From NCBI RefSeq assembly GCF_003610235.1, contig NZ_RAPR01000001.1, positions 2,604,001-2,668,000 on the forward strand: 64,000 bases of DNA, written 5' to 3'. Made by a program: the position numbers and the translations under genes. The stretch is from Catellatospora citrea. Lineage in GTDB: Bacteria; Actinomycetota; Actinomycetes; Mycobacteriales; Micromonosporaceae. Positions within the stretch are counted from its first letter, which is position 1. Each line of letters starts with the position of its first letter. Positions 1 to 7,725 of the stretch are shown here, in pieces. The notes below the pieces were generated by a model. The model searched no databases and was not told the origin of the DNA. It saw only the letters and a list, made by a program, of their open reading frames with translations.

Positions 1-69
1 GTCCGCGACTTCACACACGGCGGCGGGGTCCGCCGATAATTGGCTTGAGCAGGGACAACGCTCAGTAAC

Positions 70-1260
70 GTGGACGGGGTGACAGGGGACGGAATCTCCC
101 GGCGGGGTCTGCTCGCCGGCGCCGGGGCCGCGGTGGCCGCCGCGGGCCTGGGGGCGTGCGCCAGGCGACCGGATCCGGCGGCGTCCGCCGCCGCGCCCAC
201 CACGCCCGTGGCGGCCGGCCCCACCCTCGACGAGGCCGCGCTGCGCAAGAAGATCGCCCGGATGCTGATCGTCGGCTTCCGCGGCGCGCAGGTCGGCCCC
301 GACGACTGGATCATGAAGGACATCGGCGAGCGCGGGCTCGGCGGCGTCATCCTGTTCGACCGCGACCAGCTGACCGGCGAGAGCCGCAACATCAACTCCC
401 CGGCGCAGGTCACCGAGCTGATCAAGACACTGCAGGGTGCGGCGCCGCACGGCCTGATCGTCTCCATCGACCAGGAGGGCGGACAGATCGCGCGGCTCGG
501 GCCGCAGAACGGCTTCCCCGCCACGAAGTCGCAGGCCGAGATCGGCGCGCTCGACTCGCCCCCGGCCACCCGCGCCTGGGCGGGCGGCATGGCGCAGACC
601 CTGGTCGGGATCGGGGTGAACTTCAACTTCGCCCCCGTCGCCGACCTCGCGGTGAACCCCTCGAACCCGGCGATCGCCCTGCTCGGCCGCAGCTTCTCGG
701 CCGACCCGAACGTCGTGGTGTCCTGCGCGACCGACACCATCGACACCTACCGCAAGGCGCAGGTGCGCACCTCGATCAAGCACTTCCCCGGCCTCGGCAG
801 CGCCACCGGCAACACCGACTTCGAGGCCGTCGACGTGACCGACACCTGGACGCGGGCCGAGATCGTGCCGTTCCAGCGCCTGATCCAGTCCGGCACCGCC
901 GACACCGTGATGGTCACCCACTTCCTCAACCGCAAGCTCGACCCCGACCGGCCGGTGTCGCTGTCCCACGCCGTCGTCACCGACCTGCTCCGCGGGCAGC
1001 TGGGCTGGGACGGCGTGGTGGTCACCGACGACATGCAGGCCGTCGCGATCACCAGCCGGTACGCCCGCGACGAGGCGACCACGTACGCCCTGGAGGCAGG
1101 GGTGGACCAGCTCGTCTTCTGCAACCAGGCCGTCTACGACCCGGCGATCGTCACCCAGACCGTCGAGCACGTGCTCGGGCTGGTCCGCGCCGGGAAGATC
1201 CCCGCCGCGCAGATCGACCGGTCCGTCGCCCGCATCGACGCCCTGTGGCCACCGCGCTGA
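70..1260 (+). CDS. Glycoside hydrolase family 3 lipoprotein (beta-N-acetylhexosaminidase type)
   Basis: This 396-residue protein is an exported GH3 enzyme that probably removes beta-linked N-acetylglucosamine or another sugar from wall fragments or glycans. The N-terminus has a twin-arginine motif (SRR at 10-12), a hydrophobic stretch and a lipobox ending at Cys30, so it should be a Tat-exported lipoprotein. The GH3 barrel is complete, with KHFPGLG and the nucleophile loop VTDDM (Asp320/321). The NagZ-type D-S-H acid/base loop is not visible; GNTD follows KHFPGLG instead, so substrate class is uncertain. The start is a GTG; the next gene, a wall-type serine hydrolase, begins 61 bases downstream on the same strand and may be co-transcribed. 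Confidence 0.85.
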   Translation: MDGVTGDGISRRGLLAGAGAAVAAAGLGACARRPDPAASAAAPTTPVAAGPTLDEAALRKKIARMLIVGFRGAQVGPDDWIMKDIGERGLGGVILFDRDQLTGESRNINSPAQVTELIKTLQGAAPHGLIVSIDQEGGQIARLGPQNGFPATKSQAEIGALDSPPATRAWAGGMAQTLVGIGVNFNFAPVADLAVNPSNPAIALLGRSFSADPNVVVSCATDTIDTYRKAQVRTSIKHFPGLGSATGNTDFEAVDVTDTWTRAEIVPFQRLIQSGTADTVMVTHFLNRKLDPDRPVSLSHAVVTDLLRGQLGWDGVVVTDDMQAVAITSRYARDEATTYALEAGVDQLVFCNQAVYDPAIVTQTVEHVLGLVRAGKIPAAQIDRSVARIDALWPPR

Positions 1261-1321
1261 GCCGCGCCGGCCGGCCCGCCGAACCGGACATCCGGCCGAC
1301 CGGCGCGACGATCCCGCGCCC

Positions 1322-2545
1322 ATGCATAGGGTGAACCCTGTGCCGGTCAGGAGAGCCGTACTGGTCGTCGTGTGCACCGCCCTGATGGTCCTGTCGGGGA
1401 CGGCGGTGCGCGGCACACCGGCGGCACCGCCGACACCCGCCCCCTCCCCCGGCGTCGCCGCGACCGACCTGACCGCCCGGCTGGACACGGCGGTGCAGCA
1501 GGTGATGCGCGAACTCGGCATCCCGGGTGCGATCGTCGGCGTATCCGTGCCCGGGGTGGTCGACCACACCAGGGCCTACGGCACCGGGGACAAGGCCGTC
1601 GGCACGCCGATGAGCGTCGACGACCACATGCGGATCGGCAGCGTCACCAAGACCTTCACCGGCACCGCCGTCCTGCAGCTCGTCGAGCAGGGACGCATCG
1701 CGCTGACCGACCCGATCGGCAAGTACGTCGCGGGTGTGCCCGCCGGGGACGACATCACGCTGCGCATGCTCCGCGACATGCACAGCGGGCTCTACTCGTT
1801 CGAGCAGGACCCGGAGTTCGTCACCACGGTGCTGGACGAGCTGCCCAAGGGCCCGGCCGCCGGGGCGGTCACCCCGCAGCGGCTGCTCGAGATCACCGCC
1901 CGGCACCCGCTGAACTTCGCGCCGGGCAGCCGCTTCCAGTACGCCAACGTCAACCTCGTGCTGCTCGGCATGGTGGTCGAGAAGGTCACCGGACAGTCGC
2001 TGGCCGAGTACTTCCAGCAGCACATCTTCGACCCGCTGCGGCTGACCCGGACCAGCTACCCGGCCGACGGGCAACTGCCCGCCCCGTACGCCCACGGCTA
2101 CACGCTCGCCCCGGACGGCAAGGAGACGGACGCCTCGCTGTGGAACCCGGCGTGGGCGGGCGCGGCCGGAGCGATGGTGTCCACCGTCGCCGACCTGAAG
2201 ACCTGGGTTCTGGCGCTGGCCAAGGGCACGCTGCTCGACCCGCAGCTGCAGCGGGAGCGGATGGCGCAGGTGGACAGGACGGGCCTGGGCGCGCTGTACC
2301 GGTTCGCGGTCTTCGACGTCAACGGCTGGTGGGGGCACAACGGCAGCATCCCCGGCTACACCACGGTGGCGGTCGCCATCCCGGAACGCAACGCGACCCT
2401 GGTGGTGCTCGCCGACACCGACATTCCCGCCCAGCACGCCGCCGGGCGCATCGCCGAGGTCGTCACGCAGCTGGTCACCCCGGACAACGTCTACACCCTG
2501 GCCGCCCCGGCCCCCGCGCCCACGCCGACGCCCACCGGCCGGTGA
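1322..2545 (+). CDS. Secreted serine hydrolase, class C beta-lactamase / D-Ala-D-Ala carboxypeptidase fold
   Basis: A 407-residue serine hydrolase of the beta-lactamase/penicillin-binding-protein C family, expected to act outside the membrane on D-alanyl peptides or related esters. A signal peptide occupies about residues 1-30. The catalytic S-V-T-K tetrad is at Ser107-Lys110, the Y-A-N motif at Tyr207-Asn209 and the third motif H-N-G near His339. Length is normal for the family. The C-terminus is a Pro/Ala/Thr-rich tail. It follows the GH3 lipoprotein by 61 bases, which fits a pair of wall-modifying enzymes. In-frame GTG codons just inside the ATG make the exact start uncertain. Confidence 0.85.
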   Translation: MHRVNPVPVRRAVLVVVCTALMVLSGTAVRGTPAAPPTPAPSPGVAATDLTARLDTAVQQVMRELGIPGAIVGVSVPGVVDHTRAYGTGDKAVGTPMSVDDHMRIGSVTKTFTGTAVLQLVEQGRIALTDPIGKYVAGVPAGDDITLRMLRDMHSGLYSFEQDPEFVTTVLDELPKGPAAGAVTPQRLLEITARHPLNFAPGSRFQYANVNLVLLGMVVEKVTGQSLAEYFQQHIFDPLRLTRTSYPADGQLPAPYAHGYTLAPDGKETDASLWNPAWAGAAGAMVSTVADLKTWVLALAKGTLLDPQLQRERMAQVDRTGLGALYRFAVFDVNGWWGHNGSIPGYTTVAVAIPERNATLVVLADTDIPAQHAAGRIAEVVTQLVTPDNVYTLAAPAPAPTPTPTGR

Positions 2546-2680
2546 ACGCTGCCGTCGGGGGCACGGTTCCGGACGCATAACGTCCGCAATGCGTTCTAGG
2601 GTGCCCGCAGACACCCCACGGCAGGACTGCCCGCGGCGAGCGCGGCAGCGCCGCCGACCCGATCGACAAGGAGAACCCGC

Positions 2681-3256
2681 ATGGCCGAAGTGCTGCTGTT
2701 CCATCACGCGCAGGGGCTGACCGAGGGCATCCGGGCCTTCGCCGACCGGCTGCGGCAGGCCGGGCACACGGTGCACACCCCGGACGTGTACGACGGCAAC
2801 ACGTTCCCGACGCTGGACGAGGGCCTGGCCTACGCCCGCCAGGTCGGCTTCGGCGAGCTCAGGGAACGGGCCGTACGCGCCGCCGACACCCTGCCCGCCG
2901 AGCTCGTGTACATCGGATTCTCGCTCGGCGTGCTGCCCGCGCAGCAGCTGGCGCAGACCCGGCCCGGCGCCCGCGGCGCGGTGCTGCTGGAATCCTGTGT
3001 CCCGCCGTCGGAGTTCGGCGGCAGCTGGCCGGCCGACGTCCCGGTGCAGGTCCACGGCATGGACGCGGACCCGTTCTTCGCCGGGGAGGGCGACATCGAC
3101 GCGGCCCGCGCGCTGGTCAAGGAGGCCGTCGACGGGGAGCTGTTCGTCTACCCGGGCGACCTCCACCTGTTCACCGACAGCTCGCTGACGACGTACGACG
3201 CCGACGCCGGCGCGCTCGTCGCCGAGCGGGTGCTCGACTTCGTGAACCGCCGCTGA
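2681..3256 (+). CDS. Dienelactone hydrolase family protein
   Basis: A 191-residue cytoplasmic alpha/beta hydrolase of the dienelactone hydrolase type. The N-terminal strand (AEVLLFHHAQGLT) and the pattern GFSLG near residues 73-77 fit the nucleophile-elbow region, although the usual Cys or Ser nucleophile is at the central Ser. A late Asp (YPGDLH) and His (DLHLF) complete a plausible triad. A good ribosome binding site (AAGGAG) lies 8 bases before the ATG. Substrate unknown. The neighbouring genes give no pathway hint. Confidence 0.75.
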   Translation: MAEVLLFHHAQGLTEGIRAFADRLRQAGHTVHTPDVYDGNTFPTLDEGLAYARQVGFGELRERAVRAADTLPAELVYIGFSLGVLPAQQLAQTRPGARGAVLLESCVPPSEFGGSWPADVPVQVHGMDADPFFAGEGDIDAARALVKEAVDGELFVYPGDLHLFTDSSLTTYDADAGALVAERVLDFVNRR

Positions 3257-3323
3257 GCCGCACCGACGTTCACCGGGGCGACGCGACAGAGCGTCGGTCG
3301 ACCCCGGTGTGCCGGCGCTCGCA

Positions 3324-3359
3324 CGGCCGTGTCAGCGGCCGTGTCAGCGGCCGTGTCAG
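3324..3359 (+). repeat. Three tandem copies of a 12-bp unit upstream of an ABC exporter
   Basis: The 12-mer cggccgtgtcag occurs three times head to tail, followed by related half-copies (gtcacgtcag, and an inverted tgaca at 3376-3380). The block ends 45 bases before the ABC ATPase start at 3405. Reading through it as coding would give a Pro-Cys-Gln-Arg repeat N-terminus, which is not expected for an ABC ATPase, so I treat it as noncoding, possibly a multi-site operator. Confidence 0.6.
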
Positions 3360-3404
3360 GGTCACGTCAGGCCGGTGACAGGCCGGCTCCCGATAGTCGT
3401 CGGC

Positions 3405-4346
3405 ATGACAACCTCAGCGATCGCGGTCTCCGGACTGCGAAAGGCATACCAGGACAAGGTCGTGCTCGCGGGCATCGACCTCGATGTCCGGGCTGGCACG
3501 GTGTTCGCGCTGCTCGGCCCGAACGGGGCGGGCAAGACGACGACGGTGAACGTGCTGACCACGTTGATGAGCGCCGACGGTGGCACGGTCCGCGTCGCCG
3601 GCCATGACGTCGCGACCGAGGCCAAGGCGGTGCGTGCGGCGATCGGCGTGACCGGACAGTTCGCGGCGGTGGACGAGCTGCTGACGGGGCGGGAGAACCT
3701 GCAGCTGATGGTCGACCTGAACCGCGCCGCGCCCCGCGACGGCCACCGGGTCGTCGCGGACCTGCTGGAACGGTTCGAGCTGACCGGATCGGCGGACAAG
3801 CCCGCCTCGACCTACTCCGGCGGCATGCGACGCAAACTCGACCTGGCGATGACGCTCGTCGGCAACCCCCGGATCATCTTCCTCGACGAGCCGACGACCG
3901 GGCTGGACCCGCGCAGCCGACGCACGATGTGGTCGATCATCCGGGGCCTGGTCGCCGACGGCGTGACCATCTTCCTCACCACCCAGTACCTCGAGGAAGC
4001 CGACCAGCTCGCCGACCGCATCGCGGTGCTCGATCAGGGCCGCCTGGTCGCCCAAGGCACCGCCGACGAGCTCAAGCGTCAGATCCCCGGAACCCACGTC
4101 CGGCTCCGGTTCACCACCGCCGCCGAACTCGACGCGGCCGCGCGGGTCCTGACCGACTCCACCCCCGACCCCGAGGCGCTGACCCTGCGCGTGCCCGGCG
4201 ACGGCGGCACGAAGTCGCTGCGGGTGTTGCTGGACCGGCTCGACGAGTACTCGCTCAGTGCCGAGGAGTGCTCGGTGCACACCCCCGACCTCGACGACGT
4301 TTTCCTCGCCCTGACGGGCCACACCACGGAGGTGGACGCGAAATGA
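3405..4346 (+). CDS. ABC transporter ATP-binding protein, DrrA-like drug exporter
   Basis: A 313-residue ATPase that powers an exporter with the permease encoded next. It shows Walker A (GPNGAGKT), signature YSGGM, Walker B (IIFLDEPTTGLD), and a DrrA-type C-terminal extension (TADELKRQ...). I chose the ATG at 3405 because the residues before it would derive from a 12-bp tandem repeat and the family normally starts near MTTSAIAVSGLRKAY. The stop overlaps the permease start as ATGA, showing translational coupling. Daunorubicin-resistance-type exporters of this kind often handle hydrophobic drugs; the actual substrate is unknown. Confidence 0.88.
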   Translation: MTTSAIAVSGLRKAYQDKVVLAGIDLDVRAGTVFALLGPNGAGKTTTVNVLTTLMSADGGTVRVAGHDVATEAKAVRAAIGVTGQFAAVDELLTGRENLQLMVDLNRAAPRDGHRVVADLLERFELTGSADKPASTYSGGMRRKLDLAMTLVGNPRIIFLDEPTTGLDPRSRRTMWSIIRGLVADGVTIFLTTQYLEEADQLADRIAVLDQGRLVAQGTADELKRQIPGTHVRLRFTTAAELDAAARVLTDSTPDPEALTLRVPGDGGTKSLRVLLDRLDEYSLSAEECSVHTPDLDDVFLALTGHTTEVDAK

Positions 4347-5092
4347 GCGCCAAGTCGCACTCGCTGGTCATGTTGCGCCGCAACTTCCGGCACATCGCCC
4401 GGAACCCGACCTCGGTCTTCAACGCGGTGCTGATGCCGATCATCCTCATGCTGATGTTCGTGTACATGTTCGGTGACGCCTTCGACGTCGGCGTCGACTA
4501 CATCGACTACGCGACGCCGGGACTGATGCTGCTGGCGGTCTGCTACGGGCTGGGCGCCGTCGCGACCTCGGTGAACTCCGACATGACCAAGGGCATCATC
4601 AACCGGTTCAAGGTCATGGACGTGTCCCGGGGCGCGGTGCTGACGGGGCACGTGATCGCCAGCGTGCTGACCAATGTGGTCGCCATCGCGGCGCTGCTCG
4701 GGGTGGCCTTCCTGCTGGGATTCGACCCGTCGGCGAGCGCGCTCGACTGGCTCGGCGTGGCCGGCGTGGTCGTGCTGCTCGGGTTCGCCGCCGGCTGGAT
4801 CACGGTCGCCCTGGGGTTGTCGGCGAAGTCTCCGGAGACGGCGGGTCTGGCCGCCGTGCCGCTGGTCATGCTGCCGTTCTTCAGCAGCGCGATCGTGCCC
4901 GCCGAGAAGATGGGGCCGGGCCTGCGGCAGTTCGCGGAGTACCAGCCCTTCACGCCCATCATCGAGACGATGCGCGGGCTGATCAACGGCGCACCGGACA
5001 CCGCCGACGTGATCCTCGCCGTCTCCTGGTGCGTCGTGATCGCGCTGGTCGGATACCTGTGGGCGCGTGCCACGTTCAAGAAGCGGGCATGA
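4343..5092 (+). CDS. ABC-2 type exporter permease, DrrB-like
   Basis: A 249-residue integral membrane permease with about six membrane segments, the usual size of DrrB-type ABC-2 permeases. It starts at an ATG overlapping the stop of the ATPase, so the two are made together. Family features include the N-terminal RNFRHIARNPT amphipathic stretch before the first helix and a central conserved region around ITVALGLSAKSPETA. It works with the preceding ATPase as an exporter. A strong hairpin follows the stop. Confidence 0.87.
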   Translation: MSAKSHSLVMLRRNFRHIARNPTSVFNAVLMPIILMLMFVYMFGDAFDVGVDYIDYATPGLMLLAVCYGLGAVATSVNSDMTKGIINRFKVMDVSRGAVLTGHVIASVLTNVVAIAALLGVAFLLGFDPSASALDWLGVAGVVVLLGFAAGWITVALGLSAKSPETAGLAAVPLVMLPFFSSAIVPAEKMGPGLRQFAEYQPFTPIIETMRGLINGAPDTADVILAVSWCVVIALVGYLWARATFKKRA

Positions 5093-5120
5093 CCGCGACC
5101 GGCTGACTCCGGCTCGTCCG

Positions 5121-5158
5121 GCGCCGCCTCGGTGAACCTCGGTTCGCCGGGGCGGCGC
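5121..5158. terminator. Bidirectional terminator between exporter and mraY
   Basis: A 17-bp stem (5121-5137 with 5142-5158, two G-U type mismatches) closes a 4-base loop. It sits between the convergent ABC permease and mraY-type gene and can serve both. Confidence 0.65.
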
Positions 5159-5162
5159 GGCG

Positions 5163-6278
5163 CTACCGCTGCACGTTCTGCAGGAACTCGCCGTAGAAGA
5201 AGCCGAGGCCGATGCCGACGCTGATCGCCGCGACGATCCAGAACCGGATCACGACGTTGACCTCGGTCCAGCCGCCGAGTTCGAAGTGGTAGTGGATCGG
5301 CGACATCCGGAACACCCGCTTGCCGCGCGTCTGGAAGGAGATGACCTGGATGACCACCGACATCAGGCTGATCACGAACAGGGACGCCAGGAGCGGCAGC
5401 AGCAGATGGGTGTGGGTGGCCATGGCCAGGGCGGCCATCAGCCCGCCGAGGCCGAGCGCGCCGGCGTCGCCCATGAAGATCTTCGCCGGCGAGGTGTTCG
5501 ACCACAGGAAGCCCACGCAGGCCGCGGCGACGGCGGCGGCGATCATCGCGACTTCGAGCGGATCCCGCACCGAGTAGCAGTAGGCGTTCGGGTTGGCCGC
5601 ATAACCGGTGGTGTCGGCACACCAGTGCTGGTACTGCCAGTAACCGATGATCGCGTACGCGCCGACGACCAGCACCGACGCGCCGGTGGCCAGACCGTCC
5701 ATGCCGTCGGCCAGGTTGACCGCGTTGCTCATGAACATCACCATCAGCACGAACAGCACGACCGCGCCGACCTTGGTGAGGTCCAGCCAGGAGATGTCCT
5801 TGACGAACGACAGCTTGGTGGAGCCGACCGTCTGCCCGTTGGACGACGGGTAGTACATCGCGATGATGCCGAAGGCGCTGCCCACCAGTAGTTGGCCGAC
5901 CAGCTTGCCCTTGGCGCTGAGCCCGGCGCTGCTCTTGCCGATCACCTTCATGTAGTCGTCGACGAAGCCGATCGCGCCGCAGAACACGAACGTTCCCAGC
6001 ACGACCAGCGCGGTGATGGTCGGGCGGACCTGGCCGATCTGGGCCTCCGGCAGCCCGCGCAGCGCGATGTGCCCGGCCACGTAGGCGATGATGGTGGCCA
6101 GGATGAACGCCAACCCGCCCATGCCCGGCGTGCCGCGCTTGCCCTCGTTGGACTTGAGGGCCAGCTCGTCTCTGATGGGCTGACCGGCCTTCAGCCGGTT
6201 CAGAATCCTGACGAGCAGCGGCGTTCCCAGCAGCGACAGCAGGAAGGCCACCGCCGCCGCGACGATCACGGCTCTCAC
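5163..6278 (-). CDS. mraY: Phospho-N-acetylmuramoyl-pentapeptide transferase (MraY)
   Basis: A 371-residue integral membrane enzyme that transfers phospho-MurNAc-pentapeptide to undecaprenyl phosphate, forming lipid I. It carries the family motifs: the N-terminal GTPLL helix, [16 protein letters not shown] (Asp pair), [24 protein letters not shown] and the cytoplasmic P-I-H-Y-H-F-E loop. I place the start at the GTG at 6278, because the upstream extension is Arg/Trp-rich and unlike the family. Unusually, no murF, murD, ftsW or murG gene is adjacent, so this copy stands outside a division/wall cluster and may be a second paralogue. I cannot see whether another mraY exists in the genome. Confidence 0.9.
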   Translation of the reverse strand: MRAVIVAAAVAFLLSLLGTPLLVRILNRLKAGQPIRDELALKSNEGKRGTPGMGGLAFILATIIAYVAGHIALRGLPEAQIGQVRPTITALVVLGTFVFCGAIGFVDDYMKVIGKSSAGLSAKGKLVGQLLVGSAFGIIAMYYPSSNGQTVGSTKLSFVKDISWLDLTKVGAVVLFVLMVMFMSNAVNLADGMDGLATGASVLVVGAYAIIGYWQYQHWCADTTGYAANPNAYCYSVRDPLEVAMIAAAVAAACVGFLWSNTSPAKIFMGDAGALGLGGLMAALAMATHTHLLLPLLASLFVISLMSVVIQVISFQTRGKRVFRMSPIHYHFELGGWTEVNVVIRFWIVAAISVGIGLGFFYGEFLQNVQR

Positions 6279-6556
6279 GGACGCACACCGCCGTGCGCTG
6301 CGCCAGAACCAGAAAGCCGGGGTGAGTCCTCGGCCTGCCATGCCCGGTGTCCCGAGCCATTCACCAGCGCCAACCTATCCGCAAGCACCCGAGACCTCAT
6401 TTCCGCCGAGCGGCACAATAGCCCAGGTTCCTACGGACGCGCCAACAGTGGTGACCGCACTCGGTTTTGCGGGCATCCTGACCTGGGCGGATGTCGCGCT
6501 CGCAGGTCAGGATGCCGACGGTGCCCGCGATTTCCCGCCGGGTTCCGCGACGGTGG

Positions 6557-7633
6557 TCAGCTCACGTCCGTTTCCTTGTCGCGCAGCGCCTGCTCGACGG
6601 CCTCCTGCACGCGGGCGTCCTCGCGCTGCTTGCGCTGTGCGCGGCCGCGGTGCGACAGCACCCGCGCCCCGACGGCGACCGCGACCAGCACGACGATCAG
6701 CAGGAGCAGCGTCCACGGGACGGCCCAGCCGCCCGCCGTCGCCTCGACCTGCGCCAGCGGCGAGGTGGTGCCCGACGCGTCGACGAGCAGCGGGGTGAGG
6801 GTCACGGTGGCGGTGAGCCCGACCGTCGGCGCCACGCCGTGCACGGGCACGCTCACCTCCCAGCTCTCCCCCGGCAGCAGCTGCGGCGACGGGGCGAGCT
6901 GCCCCGCCTCGGCGCGCAGCCAGCCGAACGGGCCGGCGACGGACACCGTCTGCTGGGCCGAGAGCATGGCGTTGCCGGTGTTGCGGATCCGGTAGGTGAC
7001 GGTGGCGTCGCCCTTGCCCAGCGGGTTGGCCGTGCCGGCGTAGTCGACCCGCAGGTCCTCGACGGCGAGGCTCGGCTTGAGCTCGCCGCCGACCCGCAGC
7101 TTCACCCGGATGCCGAGACGGCGGTCGACGTTGATGCCCGCCGCGTCGCCGGACTGGGTCAGTGAGCTGACGATGCCGCCGACGTAGTCGCCGGGTGTGG
7201 CGTTGGCGGGCACGGTGACCTTGAAGGGGACCTGGACGGACTCGCCCGGCTTGAGGACGACGGCGGCGCGCTCGGCGTGGACCCATACGCCGACCGCGAC
7301 GGACTTGCCGTCCTTGGGGAGCAGGTCGAGCTGACCCGCGCCGGTGGTGAAGCCGTCGGCGGCGTAGACCGCGAGGTCCAGCGGGGCGGTGCCGCGGTTG
7401 GCCACGACCAGGGCGTCCTCGACGGTGCCGCCGGGGTTGACGGAGTAGCTGTAGCTGGACCGGTCGGCACCGTAGCTGTTCGACGCCGTGCGGACCGTCC
7501 AGGCGACGTCGCCTTCGGCCGCCAGTGCGGGGTCTGCGCCCAGGCCGACCAGGGCGAGCGCGGCCAGCAGGGTCAGGGCGACGGTCAGCAGTCGGGCGGT
7601 GGCGGAGCGGCGGCGCGGGTCAGGTGAGTGCAT
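6557..7633 (-). CDS. DUF916/WxL-interacting-type secreted membrane-anchored protein
   Basis: A 358-residue exported protein: signal peptide (about 1-40, cleavage near ALAAEG), an N-terminal beta-rich domain with the DUF916 pattern (SYSVNPGGTVEDALVVANRG, then LKPGESVQVPFKVTVPANATPGDY), a second beta domain, then one membrane helix (about 315-335) and a short basic cytoplasmic tail. In Firmicutes DUF916 proteins bind WxL-domain proteins at the wall. Here the gene follows, 92 bases downstream, a metallophosphoesterase whose C-terminus looks like a WxL domain, which supports the same partnership. The start at the ATG at 7633 gives a normal signal peptide. Confidence 0.7.
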   Translation of the reverse strand: MHSPDPRRRSATARLLTVALTLLAALALVGLGADPALAAEGDVAWTVRTASNSYGADRSSYSYSVNPGGTVEDALVVANRGTAPLDLAVYAADGFTTGAGQLDLLPKDGKSVAVGVWVHAERAAVVLKPGESVQVPFKVTVPANATPGDYVGGIVSSLTQSGDAAGINVDRRLGIRVKLRVGGELKPSLAVEDLRVDYAGTANPLGKGDATVTYRIRNTGNAMLSAQQTVSVAGPFGWLRAEAGQLAPSPQLLPGESWEVSVPVHGVAPTVGLTATVTLTPLLVDASGTTSPLAQVEATAGGWAVPWTLLLLIVVLVAVAVGARVLSHRGRAQRKQREDARVQEAVEQALRDKETDVS

Positions 7634-7725
7634 GTCGGGTCCTTGCGCGAAGTGGAGCGAGTGTGGAGCGATCGGGCGGGGTGAGCGCCGGAAGGCGCTC
7701 ACCCCGCCACGGTGGAGCGGATCGG

